DNA of 64,000 nt from Nocardia cerradoensis NBRC 101014 (lineage in GTDB: Bacteria > Actinomycetota > Actinomycetes > Mycobacteriales > Mycobacteriaceae), in NCBI RefSeq assembly GCF_000308535.1, contig NZ_BAFW01000199.1:42119-106118 (forward strand), given 5' to 3'. Made by a program: the position numbers and the translations under genes. Positions 37,725-46,721 of this stretch are shown in pieces (position 1 is the stretch's first letter; each line of letters opens with the position of its first letter). The notes under the pieces were generated by a model. That model worked only from the letters and a program-made list of their open reading frames with translations. It did not search any database and was not told the origin of the DNA.

Positions 37725-38746
37725 TACGGTGCGCACCTCCCCGTCTCGGTTTTGATCCAGGGCAGCTGGACCACCTGCCCGGACTGATCGCTGACCCGAA
37801 TGGTCAACGCGCACACGAAGTATTGGATGAAGTTGCCGTAGGAACCGGTGCGCACCATCTTCCGGAAGTTCTCCGGCGCCCGCTGCAAGGCGTAGTCGAC
37901 TTTGTCCTTACCGTCGTCCACGGCCGGAGCCAGCCGCGCGAGCTGGTCGACGGTGTCGGCCAAGGGGGCCCGGCTCTGCGTGAGAAGGTCGGCGACCGAG
38001 GCGGTTCCGCGGTCGAGCGCGTCGATCGCGGAGCCGATCGGATCGCGGTCCTGCGACAGCTGGGTCACCAGTCGCTCGAGGCGGTCGATGGCGTCGGAGA
38101 ACTGGGTGCCGTTGCTCGCGAGGGTGTCCATGACCTGATTCAGGTTGTCGATCAACCTGCCCACCACATCGCTGGTGTCGGCGAGCCGGGAGGTGAAGGA
38201 GGCGGTCTTGGTCAGCAGCGAATCGACCGTGCCCTCCTGGCCCTGCACGATCTGCACCAGCGACCAGGTGAGCGAGTTGACCTCCTGGGCGTTCAGGCCC
38301 TGCAGCACGGGTTTCAGGCCGCCGAGCAGCAGGTCGAGATCCAATGCGGGCGTGGTCCGTTCGAGCGGGATGCGCGCGCCGGGTCGCAGAGTCGCGGTCG
38401 ATCCCGGACCGTCGGTCAGCTCGAGATAGCGGTCGCCGACCAGATTCAGATAGCGGATGGCGGCCTTGGTGCCTCCGGTGAGCACGATGTCGCGGTCCGC
38501 GTCGAAGGTCACCACCACCCGCTGATCCGGGCGCAGCGTCACCCCCTGCACCCGTCCCACCTCGACACCGGCCACCCGCACACTGTCTCCGGAACGCAGT
38601 CCCGACGAGTCGGTGAATTCCGCCGAATAGCCGTTGGTGGAACCGGTGCGGTACTGGCCGAAGACCAGGACCAGGAATCCGGAGAGAACCACCATCACCA
38701 GCGCGAAGGCGCCGAATTTCAGCAGCGGTGTGTCCCGTTGTCTCAT
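37724..38746 (-). CDS. mceB: Mce family protein MceB
   Basis: ATG 38746 overlaps the mceA stop (ATGA) and gives 340 residues. Anchor at about 9-30, then the Mce domain with SGDSVRVAGVEVGRVQGV, then helices. The C-terminus is short and carries two Cys, as in other MceB proteins. Confidence 0.92.
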   Translation of the reverse strand: MRQRDTPLLKFGAFALVMVVLSGFLVLVFGQYRTGSTNGYSAEFTDSSGLRSGDSVRVAGVEVGRVQGVTLRPDQRVVVTFDADRDIVLTGGTKAAIRYLNLVGDRYLELTDGPGSTATLRPGARIPLERTTPALDLDLLLGGLKPVLQGLNAQEVNSLTWSLVQIVQGQEGTVDSLLTKTASFTSRLADTSDVVGRLIDNLNQVMDTLASNGTQFSDAIDRLERLVTQLSQDRDPIGSAIDALDRGTASVADLLTQSRAPLADTVDQLARLAPAVDDGKDKVDYALQRAPENFRKMVRTGSYGNFIQYFVCALTIRVSDQSGQVVQLPWIKTETGRCAP

Positions 38747-39909
38747 CGTGGACCTCCGGCGGTGGGATCGACGGCGCCGAACAGCACGCTCTGCAGCAGA
38801 TCCGGATTCACGCGCAGGGTGCGGTTGGTATTCGGGAACGGCACGGCGCCGTCGTCGACCACCACGAACTTGGGCTTGCCGTTGTAGGGCACCGGCAGCA
38901 CCGAACACTGCGGACCACCGGACGCCGCGACCTTCGGCAGATCACGCGGATACCGATACGGTTCCGCGCCCCACAGGAAGTTGACCGTGAGGCCCATACC
39001 CGGAACCTGCACCGGTTTCACATTGTCCATATAGTCCAGGCCCTCGATCGAACACTTCAGCGCCGGCGCGTATTCGGCGGCCAGATCGGTGGTGGGCACC
39101 AGCAGGTGCAGCATCGAGGCCAGCGGCGCGCCGTTGTCGCCGAGCACCTGATTGCCGACATCGGCCAGGCCGATCGCATTGACCAGCAGTGCGTCGAGAT
39201 TCGCCTGTTCATCCACCACGGTCCGGCTGATCGTGGTGGCATTGCGCGCGGTGGACAGCAGATCCGGGGCGGTGTCGCCGTAGGAGGCGGCGACATTCGG
39301 TCCGGCGGTGATCTCTCGGCTCAGTGCGGGCAGCGCCGGCTGGATCTTGGCCAGGAACGAGTCGAGATCGGTGAGCATCTGCCCGACCTGTTCGCCGCGG
39401 CCGTTGGTCGCACCCGCGATCGCCCCCAGCGTCTCGTTCAACTTCTCCGGTTCGATCTGCCCCAGCACCGCGGTCAATCGCTCGAAGATGGTGTTGATCT
39501 CGACCGTCACGTGTCCGGAGTCGAAGATCTGGCCGGCGTGGATCGAGGTCGCGGATTTCTGTGCGGGCGGCAGGAATTCGATGAATTTGGCGCCGAACAC
39601 CGTGGTGGAGGCGATGTCCACGGTCACATTCGACGGGATCCGTCGCACCTGGTCGGCATCGATCGCCAGCTGGATCGCGGCGAGTCCGTCGGGCCGCTCG
39701 TCCACCGCGGCCACTTTGCCCACGGTCACCCCGCGCATCTTCACCTTCGCGTCGGGATACATGACCAGGCCCGCGCGCGGTGACAGGACGGTGACCCGCA
39801 CGGTGTCGGCGAATCCGCCGCGGAACATGACTACCGCCAGGGCGACCACCCCGGCGATCGCGGCGATCGACAGCAGACCCACGATCGGACGTAAAATGTT
39901 GCGCAGCAC
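38743..39909 (-). CDS. mceA: Mce family protein MceA
   Basis: The 388-residue protein starts at GTG 39909 after GGGGAGAA. It has an anchor (10-29), the Mce domain (MYPDAKVKMRGVTVGKVAAV) and the DUF3407-type helical region characteristic of MceA (ATTVFGAKFIEFLPP, then LAEYAPALKCSIEGL). It is the first subunit, 10 bp after yrbEB. Confidence 0.93.
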   Translation of the reverse strand: MLRNILRPIVGLLSIAAIAGVVALAVVMFRGGFADTVRVTVLSPRAGLVMYPDAKVKMRGVTVGKVAAVDERPDGLAAIQLAIDADQVRRIPSNVTVDIASTTVFGAKFIEFLPPAQKSATSIHAGQIFDSGHVTVEINTIFERLTAVLGQIEPEKLNETLGAIAGATNGRGEQVGQMLTDLDSFLAKIQPALPALSREITAGPNVAASYGDTAPDLLSTARNATTISRTVVDEQANLDALLVNAIGLADVGNQVLGDNGAPLASMLHLLVPTTDLAAEYAPALKCSIEGLDYMDNVKPVQVPGMGLTVNFLWGAEPYRYPRDLPKVAASGGPQCSVLPVPYNGKPKFVVVDDGAVPFPNTNRTLRVNPDLLQSVLFGAVDPTAGGPR

Positions 39910-39919
39910 GGCTTCTCCC

Positions 39920-40765
39920 CTAGCCCGACAGGTTGAAGTTGCCGTTGGAGCCGTAGATGGCCAGCGAGACCAGCAGAGTGACCGAGACGACCGCGATCAA
40001 CGAGGTCCGCACCGCGTTGCCGACCGCGATACCCACGCCGGAGGGCCCACCGGCGGCGAAGAACCCGAAATAGCTGTGTATCAACAGGATCGTGAGCGCC
40101 ATGAGGATCGCCTGCACGAACGACCACACCAGATCGAGCGGATTGAGGAAGGTGGTGAAGTAGTGGTCGTACAGCCCCGAGGACTGGCCGAGCAGGAAGA
40201 CGGTGGTGACCCGGCTGGCCAGGAAGGACGCCACCACCGCCAGTGAGTACAGCGGGGTGATCGCGATCATTCCGGCCACGATGCGGGTGCCCACCAGATA
40301 GGCGATCGGCTCGATCGCAATGGATTCCAGCGCGTCGATCTCCTCGTTGATCCGCATGGCGCCCAACTGCGCGGTGGCTCCCGCGCCGAACGTCGCGGCC
40401 AGTCCGATGCCGGCCACCACCGGCGCGGAGATGCGCACATTGATGAAGGCCGACAGGAATCCGGTCAACGCCTCGATGCCGATATTGCCCAGCGAGCTGT
40501 AACCCTGCACGGCCAGGGTGCCGCCGGTGGCCAGGGTGAGGAATCCGACGATCACCACGGTGCCGCCGAAGACCGCGAGAGTGCCCGAGCCCATGCTGAA
40601 TTCGGCGATGAGCCGGATGGTTTCCTTCTTGTAGCGCCAGGCGGCGAACGGCGCGCCGAACAGCGCTCGCACATAGAAGAGGGTGTGATCACCGATGTTG
40701 CCGAGGCTTTTCACCGGCCGGCGCGCCCGCCGCACGGCACGCGGATATCTCGCTTCCAGTACCAC
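39920..40765 (-). CDS. yrbEB: MlaE/YrbE family permease, second subunit
   Basis: The 281-residue integral membrane protein starts at GTG 40765 (GAGGGGGAA upstream). It carries the permease signature EEIDALESIAIEPIAYLVGTRI, the elbow that contacts the ATPase, and five to six helices. With YrbEA it forms the inner-membrane channel of the Mce importer. No MceG/Mkl ATPase is in the window; one usually serves all mce loci from elsewhere. Confidence 0.93.
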   Translation of the reverse strand: MVLEARYPRAVRRARRPVKSLGNIGDHTLFYVRALFGAPFAAWRYKKETIRLIAEFSMGSGTLAVFGGTVVIVGFLTLATGGTLAVQGYSSLGNIGIEALTGFLSAFINVRISAPVVAGIGLAATFGAGATAQLGAMRINEEIDALESIAIEPIAYLVGTRIVAGMIAITPLYSLAVVASFLASRVTTVFLLGQSSGLYDHYFTTFLNPLDLVWSFVQAILMALTILLIHSYFGFFAAGGPSGVGIAVGNAVRTSLIAVVSVTLLVSLAIYGSNGNFNLSG

Positions 40766-40777
40766 AGCCGTTCCCCC

Positions 40778-41575
40778 TCATCTGGCCGTCATCTGGATGC
40801 CGATCGCGGTCACGACGACATTGATCACGAACAGCGCCATGAAGGCGTAGACCACGGTTTCGTTCACCGCGTTGCCCACGGCCTTGGCGCCACCGGAGAC
40901 GATCAGCCCGCGATAACACGCGATGAGGCCGGCGACGAGGCCGAACAGCAGCGCTTTGACCGCCGAGATCACGACTTCGTTCAGCCCGGTCAACAACGTG
41001 ATGCCGTTGGCGAAGGCACCGGGGTTGACGTTCTGCACATAGATCGAGAAGACGTAACCACCGGCGATACCGATGATGCAGACCAGACTGTTCAGCAGCA
41101 GCGCGACCAGCCCCGAAGCGAGCATGCGTGGCGTGACGAGTCGCTGTACCGGATCGATGCCGAGGACCTCCATGGCATCGATCTCCTCGCGGATGGTCCG
41201 CGAGCCCAGGTCCGCGCACATCGCGGTGGCGCCGGATCCGGCGACGATCAGCACGGTCACCATGGGCCCCACCTGGGTGACCGCGCCGAATGCCGCGCCC
41301 GCGCCGCTGAGATCGGCCGCACCCAGCTCGCGCAGCAGGATGTTGAGGGTGAAGCTCACCAGTACGGTGAACGGAATCGCCACGAGCAGGGTCGGAATCA
41401 GCGACACCCGTGCCACGAACCAGGATTGCTCCAGGAATTCGCGGGTCTGGAAGGGGCGGCGGAAGGCGAATTTCACCGCATCGGCGGACATGGCGAACAG
41501 CCCGCCGATGGTCTGCAGCCCGCCCGCCGAACGGCGGGACATATTCCGGGACCAGCTGGGCAGAGTTATCGCCAT
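40778..41575 (-). CDS. yrbEA: MlaE/YrbE family permease, first subunit
   Basis: ATG 41575, preceded by GGGAGGTGG, gives 265 residues; the longer frame has no support. It keeps REEIDAMEVLGIDPVQRLVTPR, the permease signature. It is the first gene of the eight-gene operon, 12 bp before yrbEB, and its promoter region contains a perfect palindrome. Confidence 0.93.
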   Translation of the reverse strand: MAITLPSWSRNMSRRSAGGLQTIGGLFAMSADAVKFAFRRPFQTREFLEQSWFVARVSLIPTLLVAIPFTVLVSFTLNILLRELGAADLSGAGAAFGAVTQVGPMVTVLIVAGSGATAMCADLGSRTIREEIDAMEVLGIDPVQRLVTPRMLASGLVALLLNSLVCIIGIAGGYVFSIYVQNVNPGAFANGITLLTGLNEVVISAVKALLFGLVAGLIACYRGLIVSGGAKAVGNAVNETVVYAFMALFVINVVVTAIGIQMTAR

Positions 41576-41642
41576 GCCGCCACCTCCCGGAGCCCCGCTG
41601 CGTCGCGACAACCTCGCGGAAATCGCATTCTCAGTTTCGATA

Positions 41643-41681
41643 ATGCTACATCCGCGAGACAAGAACGCAATAGCTATTGCG
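41643..41681 (-). promoter_or_regulatory. mce operon promoter with overlapping palindromic operator
   Basis: CGCAATAGCTATTGCG at 41666-41681 is a perfect 16-bp palindrome. Its inner end overlaps a -35-like TTGCGT (41670-41665), with TAGCAT (41648-41643) 16 bases further as -10. A bound dimer would block polymerase, so a repressor site for the mce operon is likely. It differs from the operator at 42849-42872. Confidence 0.6.
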
Positions 41682-41699
41682 AGTAGGTAGCGTTTCGGA

Positions 41700-42686
41700 T
41701 CACCAGCGGTTACGCGCCTCTTCCGCCCAGCCGGTGAGGCCGTCCAACTCCACCCAGTCCCCGTCGTCGGTGCGGGCGCGGCCGGTGAAGTGCCCGAAGC
41801 ACTGATGAGTGTCGTTGGACAGCACACCCAGCGCGGTCCGGGATTCGCGCACATGGAAGGGAGTGAACTCCACGGCGACGCGAGGACCGCGAATCTGCCA
41901 CGGCCGCAACCAATCCCGGCGGTCGTACACCCATTCCAGCTCGTCGCCGATCTTGTGCAACCGGCCGCTCACGAAAAGCGCGTTCTCGGTCGCACCCGTG
42001 CCGTCGGTCCACCTGCCGCCGAGCTGGATCGCGGTCTCGCGACCGCAGCCGGCGGCCCAGTTCCACGCGATCGAGTACGGCCACTTCCCGCGTCCGTGAT
42101 CGAGGACGGCGAATCCGTCGTCGATCACGTAGGCGATGCCGTCCACGGTGAGGGTGCCCGAGACCGGGCGGCCGAGATCCTTCACGGTGTACTGGAAGCG
42201 CCCGGCACTCCAGGGCACCACGACACCCAGCGATTCGTGTCCCGCCGGCAGCCCGGCCGTCAGATCGATGTCGATTCGCGGAGTGGCGGCGTGAATCCTG
42301 GTGCCGCCCGGATCGTTTCGCAGTTCGATGATCAGATCGCCGGCATGTCCGGACGCGGTACCGACGCCGCTGCGGTCGGGAAGGTGCACACCGCGGGCGA
42401 ACGGCGTCACCACATCCTTGACGATCTCGGTGCCGTTCGCCCGGTCGAACAGGTAGATCCCTTGCAGCCCGGCGTAATCCAGCGACGTCAGCACGATTCC
42501 GATGATGTGGTCGGGAGTGACGATGCCCCAGTACTCCCATCGCTTGGTGCGACCCCAGCCGCGCAGATTCGCCCGGTGCAGCGGGCGGCGCGTCCAGCCC
42601 ACCGCGTCGGGGTTCAGCCGGCCCCGCGGCGTGCACAGATCGACGCTCGCGGTGATCTCGCGCTCCGCGGTCACCCATTCGGCCAT
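41700..42686 (-). CDS. DUF2804 family protein
   Basis: The 328-residue protein begins MAEWVTAEREITASVDLCTPRGRLNPDAVGW and contains the DUF2804 landmarks NLRGWGRTKRWEYWGIV and FAVLDHGRGKWPYSIAWNWAAG. GAAGGAGGG precedes the ATG. It has no signal peptide or helix. The fold is probably lipocalin-like beta-barrel and could bind lipid, which would fit its position just before the mce operon, 124 bp upstream; it may be co-transcribed or separate. Function is not known. Confidence 0.83.
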   Translation of the reverse strand: MAEWVTAEREITASVDLCTPRGRLNPDAVGWTRRPLHRANLRGWGRTKRWEYWGIVTPDHIIGIVLTSLDYAGLQGIYLFDRANGTEIVKDVVTPFARGVHLPDRSGVGTASGHAGDLIIELRNDPGGTRIHAATPRIDIDLTAGLPAGHESLGVVVPWSAGRFQYTVKDLGRPVSGTLTVDGIAYVIDDGFAVLDHGRGKWPYSIAWNWAAGCGRETAIQLGGRWTDGTGATENALFVSGRLHKIGDELEWVYDRRDWLRPWQIRGPRVAVEFTPFHVRESRTALGVLSNDTHQCFGHFTGRARTDDGDWVELDGLTGWAEEARNRW

Positions 42687-42848
42687 CGTGGCCCTCCTTC
42701 GCTGCCGCGGTCGCCGTCGACCGCGGTCGATCCATTGTCGCGGCCGGGCCGGTCATCACGAACGGGCCACGCCTGCGACGAGGCGATGACCGGCGAGCAT
42801 GTCCGAGGTCATGCTGGATGTGTTGCGCCTCCGGTAGCTCTGAGTATG

Positions 42849-42872
42849 CTCATTAATGAGCGCACTCATTAA
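42849..42872. promoter_or_regulatory. TetR operator upstream of tetR (42896)
   Basis: Two overlapping palindromes, CTCATTAATGAG (42849-42860) and TTAATGAG-CGCA-CTCATTAA (42853-42872), place three half-sites of CTCATTAA within 24 bp. They end 24 bp before the GTG of the TetR gene and face the divergent DUF2804 gene, consistent with autorepression. Confidence 0.7.
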
Positions 42873-42895
42873 GGCGGGCCGATGGGAGGTGTCGA

Positions 42896-43552
42896 GTGGC
42901 GGATCCCCAGCAGAATCAGCAGGTCGGGCGGCGGGCGCGCAATATGCGCGCGAAACAGAGCCGGATCTTCGAGGTGGCGGCGCGGTTGTTTGCCGAACGC
43001 GGATTCGCCGCGGTCACCACCCAGCAGATCTCCGACCGGGCCGATATCGCCGCGGGCACCCTCTTCCGCTACGCCTCGTCCAAGGGGCAGTTGCTGCTCA
43101 TGGTCTACAACGAGGACTTCCGGTCGGCACTCGAGACAGGCGCTCGCCGCGCCCGCGACATCGCCGATCCGGTCGGTGCGATCACGGCGCTGCTGCGGCC
43201 GATTCTGGTCGCGGCCGCGCGCAATACCGAGAACACCATCGCCTACCAGCGCGAATTGCTGTTCGGGCCGCCCGAGGAGACCTATCGCGAACAGGGCCTG
43301 GCGTTGGTGGCGCAGCTCGAGGCGGTCCTCGCCGAGATCCTGCTGACCGCGGTCGCGGGCTCCGGCGAGCCCACGGCCGCGCAGCGGGAGGCGGCGCGTG
43401 TGGCGGGCCGCGGTCTCTTCGCGGTCCTGCACATGGCGCTGGTGCGCCCGTCCACCGGCGTACATCCCCACCACGATCCGATCGCCGATCTGCACGCCCA
43501 GATCGCCCAGCTCGTCGCCGGTTTCCGCAGCGCCGCGGTCTCCGGAACCTGA
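42896..43552 (+). CDS. TetR family transcriptional regulator
   Basis: The 218-residue protein starts at GTG 42896 after GGGAGG. HTH region: FAERGFAAVTTQQISDRADIAAGTLFRYASSKGQLL (about 34-70), then a ligand domain of ~140 residues. The array of CTCATTAA half-sites immediately upstream is its likely operator. It sits at the head of the 3-hydroxyacyl-CoA dehydrogenase gene (41 bp), so it may sense an acyl-CoA. Confidence 0.88.
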   Translation: MADPQQNQQVGRRARNMRAKQSRIFEVAARLFAERGFAAVTTQQISDRADIAAGTLFRYASSKGQLLLMVYNEDFRSALETGARRARDIADPVGAITALLRPILVAAARNTENTIAYQRELLFGPPEETYREQGLALVAQLEAVLAEILLTAVAGSGEPTAAQREAARVAGRGLFAVLHMALVRPSTGVHPHHDPIADLHAQIAQLVAGFRSAAVSGT

Positions 43553-43593
43553 AAACCACCAGCGCGGGCCACGGCCCGCAGAACGGAGTCGAC

Positions 43594-44454
43594 ATGTCCG
43601 CGACGATTCGCAAGGTGAGCGTCCTCGGGACCGGAGTCCTGGGATCCCAGATCGCCTTCCAGACCGCCTTTCACGGTTTCGAGGTGACCGCCTACGACAT
43701 CAATGACGAAGCGTTGACCGCCGCGCACGAGCGCTTCGACAAACTCGCGGCCACCTACCGCGAGCAGGTACAGGGCGCGGGCGACGGCAAGGCCGAGACC
43801 ACCGCGGCGGGCATCACGCTCACCAGTGATCTCGGCGAGGCCGCGCGGGACGCGGATCTGATCATCGAGGCGGTGCCGGAGATGCTGTCGATCAAGCAGG
43901 ACACCTATCGCCGGCTCGGCGAACTCGCGCCCGAGCACACCATCTTCGCCACCAACTCCTCGACGCTGCTGCCCAGCGATATGAAGGACGCCACCGGCCG
44001 CCCGGACCGCTTCCTGGCCCTGCACTTCGCCAATCAGGTGTGGCAGTTCAACACCGCCGAGGTCATGGGCACCGAGGACACCGATCCGACGGTGTATCGG
44101 GCCGTGGTCGAGTTCGCCGAGGCCATCGGCATGGTCCCGATCGAATTGCACAAGGAGAAGGCCGGTTACGTCCTCAATTCGCTGCTCGTGCCGTTCCTCA
44201 ACTCGGCGATGGCGCTGGCGGCGGGCGGCTACGCCGAGCCGAAGGCGGTCGACGAGACCTGGCGCATCGGCACCGGCGCACCCGCGGGCCCGTTCCAGAT
44301 CCTCGACATCGTCGGTCTCACCACGCCCTACAACATCCTGGTCAACAGCGGCGAGGACGGCCAGAAGCTCGCGCAGTGGCTGAAGTCGCAGTACATCGAC
44401 AAGGGCAAGCTCGGCCTGGCCAGCGGCGAGGGCTTCTACCGCTACAACGCGTAA
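43594..44454 (+). CDS. 3-hydroxyacyl-CoA dehydrogenase
   Basis: The 286-residue protein from ATG 43594 (CGGAG upstream) has the NAD loop GTGVLGSQIAF, EAVPEMLSIKQ, NSSTLLPSDM, the catalytic His in LALHFANQVW and the Glu in HKEKAGYVLNSLL. It is the short, stand-alone FadB2-type enzyme that oxidises 3-hydroxyacyl-CoA in beta-oxidation. It follows tetR and is near the mce operon, which suggests breakdown of imported lipid. Confidence 0.92.
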   Translation: MSATIRKVSVLGTGVLGSQIAFQTAFHGFEVTAYDINDEALTAAHERFDKLAATYREQVQGAGDGKAETTAAGITLTSDLGEAARDADLIIEAVPEMLSIKQDTYRRLGELAPEHTIFATNSSTLLPSDMKDATGRPDRFLALHFANQVWQFNTAEVMGTEDTDPTVYRAVVEFAEAIGMVPIELHKEKAGYVLNSLLVPFLNSAMALAAGGYAEPKAVDETWRIGTGAPAGPFQILDIVGLTTPYNILVNSGEDGQKLAQWLKSQYIDKGKLGLASGEGFYRYNA

Positions 44455-44512
44455 GCGGTTGGAGCACAGACATATTCGGAGGTGTTCAACGCCGGCAGGT
44501 GATAACCGGTGC

Positions 44513-45022
44513 TCAGTCGCGGGAATCGGGCGACGGCCGGTCCCCGCGTCGGCCCGCGAAGGTGGACAACAGTTCGCGGGCTTGTTCACCGCCGTCGAGC
44601 AGCCGGGCGGTGCGGCGCGCGATACGCCAGCCGTCGGATTCGCGGCGCAGTTCGAGGCGGTGCACGCTCGCGCGCAGGACCTGGTAACCCTCCGATTCGC
44701 GGTGTACCAGTAGCGATTCGAACACCGCGAGCGCCTCGTCGCCGTCGACAGCGATGCGCGCCGGACCTTGGAAGTGCGCCGACCCGGCCGTGATGAGCGT
44801 CCGATGTGCGGACGAGTCCACCATCGCGCGCACCTGGTCACGCCCCCGCATCTGCCAGCCCTCGACGTCGTATTCGCCGTCGGCACACCATAATTCGGCC
44901 GTCGCCTCCGCCTGTCCGGCGTCGACCAGCGGACCGTAGGAGGCGATGATGCGCATGATCGCCAGTTCGTCCTCGACCCGCCGCAATCGGCGCAGAATGT
45001 CCGTGAGCTCGATCTCGGTCAT
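44513..45022 (-). CDS. SnoaL-like/nuclear transport factor 2-fold protein
   Basis: ATG 45022, preceded by GGAGGAGGA, gives 169 residues. The pattern LRRVEDELAIMRIIASYGPLVDAGQAEATAELWCADGEYDVEG is that of SnoaL_4-type proteins with a conical alpha+beta barrel; Tyr, Asp and His residues line the pocket in relatives that act as isomerases, dehydratases or steroid-modifying enzymes. It is third in the SDR-LLM-SnoaL transcription unit. Activity cannot be specified. Confidence 0.82.
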   Translation of the reverse strand: MTEIELTDILRRLRRVEDELAIMRIIASYGPLVDAGQAEATAELWCADGEYDVEGWQMRGRDQVRAMVDSSAHRTLITAGSAHFQGPARIAVDGDEALAVFESLLVHRESEGYQVLRASVHRLELRRESDGWRIARRTARLLDGGEQARELLSTFAGRRGDRPSPDSRD

Positions 45023-45039
45023 CTCGTCCTCCTCCGGCC

Positions 45040-45900
45040 TCATCGGTTCACGAGTTCGGTCAGTGCCACCAGCTGATCGCAGTAGTGTTCGGCCGAGTTC
45101 GCGGTGACGGCGCATCCGGCCAGTGTGGCACCCGCATCCGCGAGGGTCGCGAGCCGCCGCGTCACCCGGTCCGGCTCACCCAGCGGGTCGAGCGGTCCGG
45201 TGGGGAGTACGACCTCGAAGCCGGGTGGCGAATCGACCTGCGAGAGCATCGTCTTCAGCTCCGCCATCGGCAGGCCGAACGGCATCCATCCGTCGCCGAA
45301 GCGGACCGCACGGCGCAATGAGCGCATGGTTCGCCCGCCGACCCAGATCGGAACGCGGGCCTGCACGCCGGCCGGTTCGACGATCAACTCCGAGAAGCTG
45401 TAATGCGTTCCGGCATAGGAGGGTTCGCGCACACCGAATGCGGCACGCAGCGCGGCGATCGCATCGTCGGCCTGCTCTCCGCGTCCCTCCCACGACGCGC
45501 CCAGCAGCTCGAATTCCGCACGCAGAGAACCCACTCCGACGCCGAGAACGACCCGCCCGCCACTGATCCGGTCCAGGGTGCCGTAACGCTTGGCGATCTC
45601 GAGCGGGTGGTGATACGGCAGCACCAGCACCGAGGTGGCGAGCCGGATTCGCGTGGTGCGGGCGGCCAGATACGACAGCGTGGCCACCGGATCCCAGTAG
45701 GTCGCGCCGCGCGAGGCGGCCACCGCCGCGGGGACCGCGGTGTGTTCACTGCAGGTGAGATGGTCGAATCCGAGCCGATCGGCGGTCTCGGCGATGCGGG
45801 CGAGTTCCGCCATGCCGGCGTCGGCCTCCCACGGCGAATACTGCCCGGGAAACCGCACCACGATCGGCGACGAGAGGGCCAGTCGCAACGGCGCGGTCAT
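45040..45900 (-). CDS. LLM-class F420-dependent oxidoreductase
   Basis: The 286-residue protein starts at ATG 45900, overlapping the SDR stop by ATGA. Typical luciferase-like motifs are LGFDHLTCSEHTAVP, TRIRLATSVLVLPYHHPLEIAKRYGTLDRISGGRVVLGVGVG and RVPIWVGGRTMRSLRRA. In actinobacteria such proteins generally use cofactor F420 to reduce or oxidise hydrophobic substrates. It is the middle gene of a three-gene unit. Confidence 0.88.
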   Translation of the reverse strand: MTAPLRLALSSPIVVRFPGQYSPWEADAGMAELARIAETADRLGFDHLTCSEHTAVPAAVAASRGATYWDPVATLSYLAARTTRIRLATSVLVLPYHHPLEIAKRYGTLDRISGGRVVLGVGVGSLRAEFELLGASWEGRGEQADDAIAALRAAFGVREPSYAGTHYSFSELIVEPAGVQARVPIWVGGRTMRSLRRAVRFGDGWMPFGLPMAELKTMLSQVDSPPGFEVVLPTGPLDPLGEPDRVTRRLATLADAGATLAGCAVTANSAEHYCDQLVALTELVNR

Positions 45901-46721
45901 CGCGGATCCGGTTCGGCGCCGATCAGCTTCTGCATCCGGCGATGCCCGCCGAGCACGATCGCCGCCCGGTCCGGACCGCTGCTGCGCGCGGCCGTCTCGG
46001 CATTGCCGCCCGCGACGAACACCGGGCCGTTCGCCAACTGCTCGAGCCCTTCGCGCGCCACATCCGCGGGTTCGGCCACGAGCATTCCGGGAATGTCGAA
46101 ATTCAAGCCCGCCCGTGCCATCGCCGGCGTCCGCGTCACCCCGAGTACCAGATGCAGCACATCGACGTGGTGTTCCCGCAGTTCCAGCCACAAGCTCTCG
46201 GCGAAGATCCGCAGATACGCCTTGGAACCGCCGTAGACGGTGTGGCGAGCCGAACCGCAGTATCCGGTGAGCGAGCCGACCAGCACGATGCCGCCGCGGC
46301 CCCGCGCGCGCATACCGCGCCCGAAGTGGTGGACCAGCGCCAGCGGCGCGGTCACGTTCAGCGCGTTCATGGTGGCGAAGGCCTCGAGGTCGCCGTCGAG
46401 GAATTCGGCGCTGTGGGTGTTGGCTCCCGCGTTGTAGACGAGCAGGCCGACCTCCACGTCGGCCGTGGCGGTCGCGACCCGGGCGGCTGCGTCCGGCGCG
46501 GTGAGATCCACCGCCAGTGTCCGCACCTGGACACCACGCGCGGCGACTCGTTCGGCGGTCTCGGCCAGCGGGCCCTCCCGCCGCGCCAGCAGCACGATGT
46601 TGATTCCCGCGGCGGCGAGCCGGTCGGCGAACTCCGCGCCGACCCCCTCCGAACCGCCGGCGATGACTGCCCACGGCCCGTAGCGGTGCGGATCGATGAT
46701 GTCGTTCGGTTCTGCGGCCAT
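45897..46721 (-). CDS. Short-chain dehydrogenase/reductase
   Basis: From ATG 46721 (a longer frame extends to 46829) the protein is 274 residues. Nucleotide loop GGSEGVGAEF, YNAGANTHSAEF, VGSLTGYCG and YGGSK are the SDR landmarks. The start IDPHRYGPWAVIAGG is close to that of the SDR at 28860-29657. It heads the SDR-LLM-SnoaL unit. Substrate unknown. Confidence 0.88.
   Translation of the reverse strand: MAAEPNDIIDPHRYGPWAVIAGGSEGVGAEFADRLAAAGINIVLLARREGPLAETAERVAARGVQVRTLAVDLTAPDAAARVATATADVEVGLLVYNAGANTHSAEFLDGDLEAFATMNALNVTAPLALVHHFGRGMRARGRGGIVLVGSLTGYCGSARHTVYGGSKAYLRIFAESLWLELREHHVDVLHLVLGVTRTPAMARAGLNFDIPGMLVAEPADVAREGLEQLANGPVFVAGGNAETAARSSGPDRAAIVLGGHRRMQKLIGAEPDPR

Noticed and set aside
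40769..41854. A longer YrbEA starting at 41854
   Set aside because: The extra 93 residues are not permease-like, lie across the palindromic promoter, and the ATG at 41575 has a strong ribosome binding site.
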